Assembly (NCBI RefSeq): GCF_016862795.1 | Contig: NZ_BONQ01000094.1 | Coordinates: 1-64,000, forward strand | Direction of reading: 5' to 3' | Length of the DNA: 64,000 bases | Source: Dactylosporangium siamense | GTDB taxonomy: Bacteria > Actinomycetota > Actinomycetes > Mycobacteriales > Micromonosporaceae | Program-made: the position numbers and the translations under genes | Notes under the pieces: generated by a model | Database searches by the model: none | What the model was told of the DNA's origin: nothing | What the model saw: only the letters and a program-made list of their open reading frames with translations | Part shown: piece after piece, positions 16,306 through 23,919 of the stretch | Layout: each line of letters begins with the position of its first letter | Numbering within the stretch: position 1 is the first letter of the stretch

Positions 16306-17805
16306 TCACGAGATCGGGTACAGCTGGCCGCCCGTGTCCGCGGCGACGGCAGGGCCGAAGTCGACGTCGCGGCCGTCGACGCTGAAGCGGTAGCGGCCGA
16401 GGCGGCGGACCGCCGGGGTGGCGTCGAGGTAGTCGCGGAGGTCCTCGAGTTCGGCGGGGGTCAGCCAGCTGGGCGGGTCGGACACGGCTCGGAAGCGGCA
16501 GATGTCGGCGAGGTCCCGCAGCCACTGCAGCTGCTGCGTGGTGAGCAGGTTGAGTTTGCTGCGGAAGTAGATGACGTCGGGGTCGACCTCGACGAGGGGG
16601 GACTGCCAGAGCCGGTGCAGGCTGTTGACGACGGCGTTGCGGGCGGTCGCGTCGGACGGGTCGACGGAGGCGTAGTTGTCCCACATCGGGGCGACGTCGG
16701 GGCCGCTGCGCATGCCGTCGAGCAGGCCGAGGGACGGCAGCAGCATGGCGCCGGAGCCGAGGAGGTACACGTCGTCGCCGGCGGTCTCGCGGATGACGCG
16801 CAGCCCCTCCCGGTAGAGCGCCTCGCGTGAGCGATCGGCGGACGGAACCGGGGCGGCGCCGGCGTTGATGAAGTCGAGCTTCAGGTAGCGGAAGCCCCAG
16901 TCGTGCACGACGGTGCGGATGAGCTCGGTGACGTGTTCGAGCGCGTCGGCGCGGGCCAGGTCGAGCGCGTAGTACGGCCCGCCCCAGTTGTACCCGGCGA
17001 TGACCGGCCGCCCGTCGGCGCCGCGCAGCAGCAGCTCCGGTCGCGAGGTGGCGAGGCGGGAGTGCGGCAGCGCGATGAAGGGGGCGAGCCACAGCCCGGG
17101 GGTGAAGCCGGCGTCCGTGATGCGCTCGGCGAGGCTGCGCATGCCGCTGGGGAACTTGGCGTTGGGTTGCCAGTCGCCGACGAGCTCCTCCCAGCCGTCG
17201 TCGATCTGCACGACGTCGAAGGGCAGCCCGGTGAGGTCGGCGATGTCCTTGGTCAGCTGGTTCTCGGTGACGGTCTCGTAGTAGGCGTACCAGCTGCACC
17301 AGACGTTGCCGGCGCGGCGGGTGCTGCCGCCGAAGCGCAGCCGCAGCTGCTCGGTGTAGGCGCTGAACACCTCGTCCTCGGTGCCGTGGGCGAGGAACCA
17401 GTCGGCGCCGGCGCTGGCGTACCAGCCGGTGAGGGTGTCGTGGTCGGCGACCAGCCGGGGCGTGTCGAGGCCGAGCGCGCCGAGCAGCAGGGTCCGGCCG
17501 TCAGTGGACTGCAGCGCGGCGACGGCTGAGGAGTGGTGCCGGGTGGGGTCGTCGAAGGTGGGGTCGTCGGCGGTGACGAGCCGCTGCGGGTTCGGCACCC
17601 GCAGCGGCGTCTCGCTCAGCCGCCGCCAACCGCAGGGGCTCCACGAGTTGTGTCCGTGCCGGTAGAACGATGCGTCGCCGAGGCCGTGCAGGATCGCCAC
17701 CCGGCCGGGGGGTAGCAGGACACCGCCTGCGACGGGCTGCGGTGCCCCGTTCGCGGAGTGCTGGAGGGCGAAGTGGTGTCCGCCGACCTCGACGAGCTGT
17801 GCCAT
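16306..17805 (-). CDS. GH36-type alpha-galactosidase
   Basis: A 499-residue cytoplasmic glycoside hydrolase (no signal peptide) that should release alpha-linked galactose from imported oligosaccharides. The start MAQLVEVGGHHF has GAGGAG about 5 nt upstream. A beta-sandwich N-terminus is followed by a TIM barrel from NVWCSWYAYYE. Barrel strands show DVVQIDDGWEE and FRYLKLDFINAG, the latter with the nucleophile Asp of the KxD motif; DVAPMWDN near residue 360 is the candidate acid/base region. It lies in one operon with a sugar ABC importer, which supports intracellular hydrolysis of the imported sugar. Confidence 0.9.
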   Translation of the reverse strand: MAQLVEVGGHHFALQHSANGAPQPVAGGVLLPPGRVAILHGLGDASFYRHGHNSWSPCGWRRLSETPLRVPNPQRLVTADDPTFDDPTRHHSSAVAALQSTDGRTLLLGALGLDTPRLVADHDTLTGWYASAGADWFLAHGTEDEVFSAYTEQLRLRFGGSTRRAGNVWCSWYAYYETVTENQLTKDIADLTGLPFDVVQIDDGWEELVGDWQPNAKFPSGMRSLAERITDAGFTPGLWLAPFIALPHSRLATSRPELLLRGADGRPVIAGYNWGGPYYALDLARADALEHVTELIRTVVHDWGFRYLKLDFINAGAAPVPSADRSREALYREGLRVIRETAGDDVYLLGSGAMLLPSLGLLDGMRSGPDVAPMWDNYASVDPSDATARNAVVNSLHRLWQSPLVEVDPDVIYFRSKLNLLTTQQLQWLRDLADICRFRAVSDPPSWLTPAELEDLRDYLDATPAVRRLGRYRFSVDGRDVDFGPAVAADTGGQLYPIS

Positions 17806-17832
17806 GGTTCTCCTCTTCAGAAATTGCACGGC

Positions 17833-17853
17833 GGGGCGCGACCACAGCGCCCC
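17833..17853. terminator. Intercistronic hairpin in the galactoside operon
   Basis: GGGGCGC and GCGCCCC form a 7-bp stem with a 7-nt loop in the 82-bp gap between the binding-protein and alpha-galactosidase genes. It may attenuate transcription or protect the upstream mRNA 3' end, which would give more binding protein than enzyme. Confidence 0.5.
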
Positions 17854-17887
17854 ACCGCGCGGACAAGCAGGCGAGCAAGGGAAGGCG

Positions 17888-19222
17888 TTACTTGAACAGG
17901 CCGTTGACCTGGTCGTTGGCCTTCTTGAGGGCGTCGGCCGGGGCGGCCTGGCCGACCACGACGGACTGAATGGCGTCCTGGACGATCTGGCTGACCTCGT
18001 TGCCGTGGTCGGTGATCGGCAGGAAGAACGTGCCGCCGGACGCGGTTGCCTGGTCGGTGAAGGCCTGGACGTTGCGGCCGGCCGCCTTGTGGGCGGCGAG
18101 GGCCTTGTCGGTGCCGGACTTGACGGCCGGGAAGACGACGGCCTTGTCACCGACGATGTCCTGGCAGGCGGACGAGCCGAGGAACTTCACCCAGGACCAG
18201 GCCTGGTTGGGGTGCTTGGTGCCGGCGTAGATCGCGTCGGAGAGGCCGTTGATGGCGGTCTTGCGGCCGGCCGGGCCGGTGGGCAGCTGGGCGAAGGCGT
18301 ACTGCTGCTTGGCGCCGGTGCCGAGGTAGGTGCCGATGGTCCAGGAGCCGACGATGGTGAACGCGGCCTGTCCGGAGTCCATCGTGGCGTCGCGGCCGAT
18401 GGTCGACTGCTTGTCGAACTTCGGCGCGTAGCCCTTGTCGATCAGGTGCTTGAACCAGCCGATGGTCTCGGCGAGCTTCGGGTCGTCGTACTTGTACTTG
18501 GTGCCCCAGGGGTTCTTGTCGAGGTAGGTGAAGCCATTGGCGACGGCGAGGTCGCCCCAGCCGTTCTGGCCCTGCGAGCCGTCGGCCCATTCGGGCAGGA
18601 AGCCGTAGACCTTGACGGTGTTCTTGTCGAAGGCGGGGTCCAGGCCGTTGCGGCCCTGCGCGTCGACGGAGGCCTTGGCGATCGCCTGCTCGAAGCTGCC
18701 GCCGTCGCCGGGGTTCCAGGTGAGCTTGTCCAGGCCGCTGGCGTCGGGGACGAGCTTGGTGTTGTAGACCAGGGCCATCGTGTCCCAGTCCTTCGGCAGG
18801 CCGTAGCGCTTGCCATCCTTGACGAACAGGTCGGCGAGACCGGCCTGGTACTGGTTGAGGTCGACCTTGTCCTTGTCGACGAACGGCTGGATGTCGAGGA
18901 TCTGGTTGCTGGTCACGAACTGCGGGTAGTAGGACGCGTGGTCGGTCCAGACGTCGGGGGCGCTGCCGCTGGCCAGCTGGGTGGTGAGGTTCTGCCAGTA
19001 CTGCTGCCACGCGGTCTGCGTGAACTTGATGGTGGTGTTCGGGTTGGCCTTGGTGAACTCGTCGGCGCAGGCCTGGTAGGCGGGCAGCTGCTTGTCGTCC
19101 CACAGCCAGTAGTTGAGGGTGACCTTGCCGCCGTCGTCGCCGGACTCTGCGGAGCAGGCGGCCAACGGCAGGGCGAGCGCCGCAACGGTCAGGGCGGCGG
19201 CCGCACGGAGTCGTCTGGACAT
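17888..19222 (-). CDS. Sugar ABC transporter substrate-binding lipoprotein
   Basis: Extracellular solute-binding protein of family 1, 444 residues. The signal sequence ends in the lipobox LPLAAC, so Cys is lipidated and the protein is anchored outside the membrane. The mature part begins after an acidic spacer with KVTLNYWLWDDKQLPAYQAC, then the typical RYGLPKDWDTMALVYN and GQAAFTIVGSWTIGTYLG blocks. AAGGA lies 6 nt before ATG. It sits between the alpha-galactosidase and two permease genes, so the ligand is probably an alpha-galactoside or a related oligosaccharide. No ATPase gene is present; a shared MsiK-type ATPase elsewhere is the usual solution in actinomycetes. Confidence 0.93.
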   Translation of the reverse strand: MSRRLRAAAALTVAALALPLAACSAESGDDGGKVTLNYWLWDDKQLPAYQACADEFTKANPNTTIKFTQTAWQQYWQNLTTQLASGSAPDVWTDHASYYPQFVTSNQILDIQPFVDKDKVDLNQYQAGLADLFVKDGKRYGLPKDWDTMALVYNTKLVPDASGLDKLTWNPGDGGSFEQAIAKASVDAQGRNGLDPAFDKNTVKVYGFLPEWADGSQGQNGWGDLAVANGFTYLDKNPWGTKYKYDDPKLAETIGWFKHLIDKGYAPKFDKQSTIGRDATMDSGQAAFTIVGSWTIGTYLGTGAKQQYAFAQLPTGPAGRKTAINGLSDAIYAGTKHPNQAWSWVKFLGSSACQDIVGDKAVVFPAVKSGTDKALAAHKAAGRNVQAFTDQATASGGTFFLPITDHGNEVSQIVQDAIQSVVVGQAAPADALKKANDQVNGLFK

Positions 19223-19260
19223 GGAGTTCCTTTCGGGGAGCTTGAGCGCGGGGGGTGTCA

Positions 19261-20142
19261 TCACTTGATGCCGGTGAAGTTCAGCGATTGGACGAGGCGC
19301 TTGCCGAGGAAGATCAGCAGGAGCAGGACCGGCAGGACGGAAAGCGTGGAGGCGGCCATGAGGCCGGTCCAGTCCGGTTGGGTGTTGGGTGACTGCTGGA
19401 GGAACACGCCGAGCGCCACGGTGAGCACCCGGTTGTCCTCCCCGCGGCCGACGAGCAGCGGCCACAGGTAGTCCTTCCAGGCCCACACGGAGGTGGTGAG
19501 CCCGATGGTGATGAGCGGGCCGCGGCTCATCGGCAGGATGACCCGCCAGAAGATGCCCCAGCGGCCGGCGCCGTCGATGGTGGCGGCCTCCTCCACCTCG
19601 GCGGGCACGGAAAGGAAGAACTGCCGCAGGAAGAACACCGCGAAGGGGGTCATCAGCAGGGTCGGCGCGACCATGCCGGCGAACGTGTCGATCGCGCCGA
19701 GGCTGCGGACGAGCGAGAAGTTGGGCAGCAGGGTGAAGATGGGTGGCACCATCAGCGCCGCGACGACGACGCCGAAGAGCAGGTCCCGGCCGGGGAAGCG
19801 CAGGCGGGCGAAGGCGTAGCCGGCCATGGCGCAGCAGAAGGTCTGCACGCCCGCGATGAGCCCGCTGTAGATGATGGAGTTGAGGGTGTACCGCAGGAAG
19901 TTGATTTTCGCGCCGGAGCCACCGGCGTCGCGGGCCTTCTGCTCGTCGACGAGGCCGAGGACGCGCCAGAAGTTGATCATTGTGGGGTGCTTCGGCACGA
20001 TGCCGGAGCTGTCGGCGTAGATGTCGGCGGCGGGGGTGAGCGCCGTGCGGACCATCCAGTAGAACGGCAGGATCGTGACGACGATGAACACGATCAGCAG
20101 GGTCCAGGCCAGCAGCCGGCCCGGCCGGAAACGGCGGGTCAT
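19261..20142 (-). CDS. Sugar ABC transporter permease (MalG type)
   Basis: Inner-membrane permease of 293 residues with six helices. The EAA loop that docks the ATPase is EVEEAATIDGAGRWGIFWRV. The N-terminal MTRRFRPGRLLAWTLLIVFI leads directly into the first helix. Its ATG overlaps the stop of the partner permease gene in TGATG, so both subunits are made by coupled translation. It forms a heterodimer with the upstream permease in a CUT1-type importer. Confidence 0.92.
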   Translation of the reverse strand: MTRRFRPGRLLAWTLLIVFIVVTILPFYWMVRTALTPAADIYADSSGIVPKHPTMINFWRVLGLVDEQKARDAGGSGAKINFLRYTLNSIIYSGLIAGVQTFCCAMAGYAFARLRFPGRDLLFGVVVAALMVPPIFTLLPNFSLVRSLGAIDTFAGMVAPTLLMTPFAVFFLRQFFLSVPAEVEEAATIDGAGRWGIFWRVILPMSRGPLITIGLTTSVWAWKDYLWPLLVGRGEDNRVLTVALGVFLQQSPNTQPDWTGLMAASTLSVLPVLLLLIFLGKRLVQSLNFTGIK

Positions 20143-21098
20143 CAGGTGAGGTCCGATCGTGAGGCGCGCAGCAGCCACATCTGCACGGCGGTCAGCAGGC
20201 CGAGGATCAGCACGAGCGCCATGGCGACCGCCGCCGCGTAGCCCATGTGGAAGTACGTGAAGGCCTGCTTGTAGATGTAGAGGTAGATGACCCGGGTGGC
20301 GCCGACCGGCACGACCTTCTCGGTGACGGCGACGGTGTCGAAGATCTGGAACGAGCCGATCAGCGACACCACGAGGACCAGCGCGAGGATCGGGCGCAGC
20401 AGCGGCAGCGTGATCCGGCGGAACATCCGGAACTCGCCGGCGCCGTCCAGTGACGCGCTCTCGTAGAGGTGCGGCGGGATCTGCAGCATGCCGGCGTAGA
20501 GCAGCAGCGCGGTGTAGCCGGTGTAGGCCCAGGTGTTGATGAGCGCGATGGACGGCATCGCGAGGTCCGAATTCTGCAGGAACCCCTGCGGCTCCCCGCC
20601 GATCGCGGACAGCAGGTGGTTGACGAAGCCGAGGTTGGTGTCCAGCATCCACATCCACAGCAGGCCGACGGTGACGTTCGGGACGAGCCACGGCAGCAGC
20701 AGCGTCGCGCGCAGCACGACCGAGCGGGTGAGCCGGTGCATCAGCGCGGCCAGGCCGAGGGCGAGCAGCGTCTGTGTGCCGATGTTGACGAGCACGTAGT
20801 AACCGGTGATCCGCAGCGACGTCCAGAACTGTGCGTCACTGATGAGCTTCGTGTAGTTGTCGGCGCCGACGTATGACGGGGTGTTGAGCAGGCTGTAGTC
20901 GGTGAGGGAGTACCAGACGCCGCGGACGGTCGGGTACAGGTAGAACACGGCGAAGCCGACCAGCACCGGCGCCAGGAACAGCCAGGCGACCCGCCGGTCG
21001 TCACGGTGACGGCGCGGGCCCCCGGCGACCGATCCAGGATCGATGGGCGGGCCCGATGCAGGCGGGGCGGTCACCGCCAGGGAGTTACGCATCGTCAC
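20142..21098 (-). CDS. Sugar ABC transporter permease (MalF type)
   Basis: First gene of the importer operon, about 318 residues with six helices. The EAA loop is YESASLDGAGEFRMFRRI. The start is uncertain. The GTG at 21098 has GAGG 7 nt upstream and gives VTMRNSLAVTAPP; ATG codons at 21116 and 21092 are alternatives. The first 45 residues are hydrophilic and the first helix is AWLFLAPVLVGFAVFYLYP. The promoter should lie in the divergent gap shared with the DUF4832 gene. Confidence 0.9.
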   Translation of the reverse strand: MTMRNSLAVTAPPASGPPIDPGSVAGGPRRHRDDRRVAWLFLAPVLVGFAVFYLYPTVRGVWYSLTDYSLLNTPSYVGADNYTKLISDAQFWTSLRITGYYVLVNIGTQTLLALGLAALMHRLTRSVVLRATLLLPWLVPNVTVGLLWMWMLDTNLGFVNHLLSAIGGEPQGFLQNSDLAMPSIALINTWAYTGYTALLLYAGMLQIPPHLYESASLDGAGEFRMFRRITLPLLRPILALVLVVSLIGSFQIFDTVAVTEKVVPVGATRVIYLYIYKQAFTYFHMGYAAAVAMALVLILGLLTAVQMWLLRASRSDLT

Positions 21099-21169
21099 GA
21101 TCCGGCCTCGTTTCATTCATCGAAATTCGTCGAGTCTTGCGTCTTGCGGCGGGGGGTGGACGGCCGTTA

Positions 21170-21204
21170 ATAATGATGAAGCTCAGAGAAAGTTTGTCAA
21201 CACC
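21170..21204 (-). promoter_or_regulatory. Candidate promoter and ROK-type site of the galactoside operon
   Basis: On the minus strand TTGACA (21195-21200) is followed after 19 bp by CATTAT (21170-21175), an acceptable sigma-70-type promoter. Overlapping the -35 is AAAGTTTGTCAACACC (21189-21204), which matches the palindrome at the ROK gene (34348-34363) in 11 of 16 positions. A repressor bound here could block the operon and the divergent enzyme gene together. Confidence 0.5.
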
Positions 21205-21242
21205 TCCTCGTATCACGAACTCACATCCCGGAGGTTCAACCG

Positions 21243-23855
21243 ATGCGTACCGCCCTGTGGCGGCGTCGCTCCGCGCTCGCCGCCGCACTCTGCACCGCCG
21301 CCGCCACGGCCGTGCTCGCCGTGGCGCCGCCCAGCGCCGCGGCACCCGCGGGCCCGCCAGCCCGCCCGGCAGCACCTGCGACGCCCAGCCCGTCGCTGAC
21401 CGACCACCCGCTCACCGCCGCCCCGAGCCCCCTCGACAACCCGCTCAAGGGCTTCGCCCGCTTCTACTTCCCCGGCGACAACCAGAACTCCGGCTACCCG
21501 CGCTCCCTCGCGTGGAGCTACTTCGGGCTGTCCGAGGTCATGACCAGCGCCACGAACTGCGCCACCTACGACTGGTCGATCGTCGACAACGCGCTCAACG
21601 AGATCGCCTCCTACGGCAACCAGGCCGCCATCCGGCTGTACATGGAGTACCCCGGCGGCACCGGCAGCCATCCCGGAAACGCCATTCCGCACTGCTTCGA
21701 CGGGCACGTCACGTATCGCAACAACACCTTCTGGGGCACGGTCTCCCCGGACTACGACAGCCCCTACCTGCTCAGCGCGGTGTCCAACTTCATCGCCGCG
21801 TTCGGCGCCCGCTACGACGGCGACCCGCGCATCGGGTTCATCAACCTCGGCCTGGTCGGCCTGTGGGGCGAGTGGCACACCTGGCCCTTCGACACCGACA
21901 CCGCCGACGGCTACCCCAACCTGATGCCGACCGACGCCCACGGCGCGCAGGTCATCCAGGCGTTCGACACCGCGTTCAACAAGACCAAACTGGAGGTGCG
22001 CTACCCCGACTCAGCCGGCGGTGCCGCCAACACCCGCGACATCGGCTACCACGACGACTCGTTCTGCTACCGCGAAGGCTCACCACTGGCCGGGGTCACG
22101 CTGCCGCAGTCCATGGGCGGCGCCGACTACGCGCAGCTGCAACGCGCCCTGAACATGGGCGTGGAGAACAAGTGGATCACCAGCTCGATGGGCGGTGAGG
22201 TCCGCCCCGAGATCCAGAGCTCCGCGTTCAGCTCATGGCCCGGAGGATCCGGCCAGGTCGACAACATGAAGGCCTGCATCGAGCTCGAGCACACCACCTG
22301 GAAGATCAACCAGACCAGCCAGAGCTACTCCCCCACCGACCCGAACGTCGCCGCCGCCGTGCGCCTCATGGGCTACGACCTGTCCGCGACCCACGCGTAC
22401 TACCAGAACACCGTCTCCGGCAGCACCGCGACCGTCGGCGTCACGCTCGCCAACAACGGCGTGGCCCCGTTCTACTACCCGTGGACGGTCACGCTCGGCC
22501 TCAAGGACTCCGCCGGCACGGTCGTGAAGACCTGGGACACCCCCTGGGACCTGCGCACCGTCCAGCCGCTGAAGATCCGCGCGTTCCCCGACTGGGGCGT
22601 CGGCGCCGACCCGACCTACCGCGACTTCGGCTACCCGCAGTACTTCCAGTCCGCCGTCAGCCTCACCGGCGTGGCGACCGGCTCCTACCAGCTGGTCATG
22701 CGGGTCAAGAACCCCCTCGAAGCCCTCAGCCCCGCGGCGAAGAAGCTGCGGTTCGGCAACACGACCCAGAACGCCGACGGCTGGCTCGGCCTCGGCGGCA
22801 TCGGCGTCGGTACGACCGGCAGTGACACCACAGCACCGTCGACGCCGGGCGGGCTCGCCTCGCCGGCGAAGACGGCCAGCAGCGTCTCGCTGACCTGGAC
22901 CGCGTCCACGGACAACGTCGGCGTCACCGGCTACCAGATCCTGCGCGGCGGCACCCAGGTCGGCACCGCCACCGGCACGTCCTACACCGACAGCGGGCTC
23001 AGTGCGTCGACCGCGTACACGTACACCATCCGCGCCTATGACGCCGCCGGGAACGTCTCGGCCGCGTCCAGCCCGCTCACCGTCACCACCAACGCGGGCG
23101 GCGGCACCGACACCACGGCACCGTCCACCCCGGCCGGGCTCGCCTCGCCGGCGAAGACCGCCAGCAGCGTCTCACTGACCTGGACCGCGTCCACGGACAA
23201 CGTCGGCGTCACCGGCTACCGCGTCCTGCGCGGCGGCACCCAGGTCGGCACCGCCACCGGCACGTCCTATACCGACAGCGGGCTCACCGCGTCGACCGCG
23301 TACACGTACACCGTGCAGGCCTACGACGCGGCCGGGAACGTCTCGGCCGCCTCCAGCCCGCTGACCGTCACCACCAACGCGGGCGGCGGGGGCGGCGGGA
23401 TCGGCCTGGACGACTTCGACGGCAACCCCGCCTACCCGTCGGCGGCGAAGAACGACCTGGCCAAGTGGACCGGCGGCAACTGCTTCCTCAACGGGGGCGG
23501 CAACGGCGTCGTCGCCGGTGGGGCGCTGACGCTGCAGTACAACAACTGCGGCTGGTTCGGCAGTGACGTCAACACCGACGTGTCCGCGTACACCTACCTC
23601 GTCGTGCGGATCAAGGGCAACGCCGGTGGCGAGCAGTCGCACTTCAACCTGAGCCTCGGCGGCACCACCAAGGTCTTCGGCGACTACACCCTCGACGGCG
23701 GCGGCCACCCCGCCATCACCACCGCCTACCAGGACATCAAGATCCCGCTCGTCGCCAACGGCATCAGCCGGACCAGCCCCGGCCAGCTCGCCATGGGCTT
23801 CTGGTACGGCGGCAACAGCAGCATCTCCATCGAGCACTTCTCCTTCACCAACTGA
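21243..23855 (+). CDS. Secreted DUF4832-type glycan enzyme with two FnIII repeats and a C-terminal binding module
   Basis: An 870-residue exported protein. A signal peptide (MRTALWRRRSALAAALCTAA) and Pro/Ala linker are followed by a TIM-barrel-like region to about residue 370, with NPLKGFARFYFPG near its start, INLGLVGLWGEWHTW as a likely catalytic strand and KLEVRYPDSAGG downstream. A beta-sandwich follows, then two nearly identical FnIII units (period 95 residues) and a final module of about 150 residues beginning LDDFDGNPAYPSAAKNDL. GGAGG lies 8 nt before ATG. It diverges from the galactoside importer, so it probably trims an extracellular galactose-containing polymer. The catalytic activity of DUF4832 proteins is not settled. 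Confidence 0.82.
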   Translation: MRTALWRRRSALAAALCTAAATAVLAVAPPSAAAPAGPPARPAAPATPSPSLTDHPLTAAPSPLDNPLKGFARFYFPGDNQNSGYPRSLAWSYFGLSEVMTSATNCATYDWSIVDNALNEIASYGNQAAIRLYMEYPGGTGSHPGNAIPHCFDGHVTYRNNTFWGTVSPDYDSPYLLSAVSNFIAAFGARYDGDPRIGFINLGLVGLWGEWHTWPFDTDTADGYPNLMPTDAHGAQVIQAFDTAFNKTKLEVRYPDSAGGAANTRDIGYHDDSFCYREGSPLAGVTLPQSMGGADYAQLQRALNMGVENKWITSSMGGEVRPEIQSSAFSSWPGGSGQVDNMKACIELEHTTWKINQTSQSYSPTDPNVAAAVRLMGYDLSATHAYYQNTVSGSTATVGVTLANNGVAPFYYPWTVTLGLKDSAGTVVKTWDTPWDLRTVQPLKIRAFPDWGVGADPTYRDFGYPQYFQSAVSLTGVATGSYQLVMRVKNPLEALSPAAKKLRFGNTTQNADGWLGLGGIGVGTTGSDTTAPSTPGGLASPAKTASSVSLTWTASTDNVGVTGYQILRGGTQVGTATGTSYTDSGLSASTAYTYTIRAYDAAGNVSAASSPLTVTTNAGGGTDTTAPSTPAGLASPAKTASSVSLTWTASTDNVGVTGYRVLRGGTQVGTATGTSYTDSGLTASTAYTYTVQAYDAAGNVSAASSPLTVTTNAGGGGGGIGLDDFDGNPAYPSAAKNDLAKWTGGNCFLNGGGNGVVAGGALTLQYNNCGWFGSDVNTDVSAYTYLVVRIKGNAGGEQSHFNLSLGGTTKVFGDYTLDGGGHPAITTAYQDIKIPLVANGISRTSPGQLAMGFWYGGNSSISIEHFSFTN
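22824..23393 (+). repeat. Tandem FnIII-coding direct repeat, period 285 bp
   Basis: Two head-to-tail copies begin at 22824 and 23109, each encoding one fibronectin type III unit from DTTAPSTP to VTTNAGGG. The copies are almost identical at the DNA level, including silent positions, so the duplication is recent or is kept alike by recombination. Confidence 0.85.
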
Positions 23856-23863
23856 CACACCGT

Positions 23864-23894
23864 GCCGGCGCCGTCCACTGTGGACGGCGCCGGC
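23864..23894. terminator. Hairpin between the two DUF4832 genes
   Basis: A perfect 14-bp inverted repeat (GCCGGCGCCGTCCA and its complement) with a three-base loop sits between the stop of the first gene and the ribosome site of the second. It may terminate or attenuate, so the second gene may be expressed less or from its own promoter. Confidence 0.7.
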
Positions 23895-23919
23895 CCGCTC
23901 AAGTCGCCCAGGGAGAACG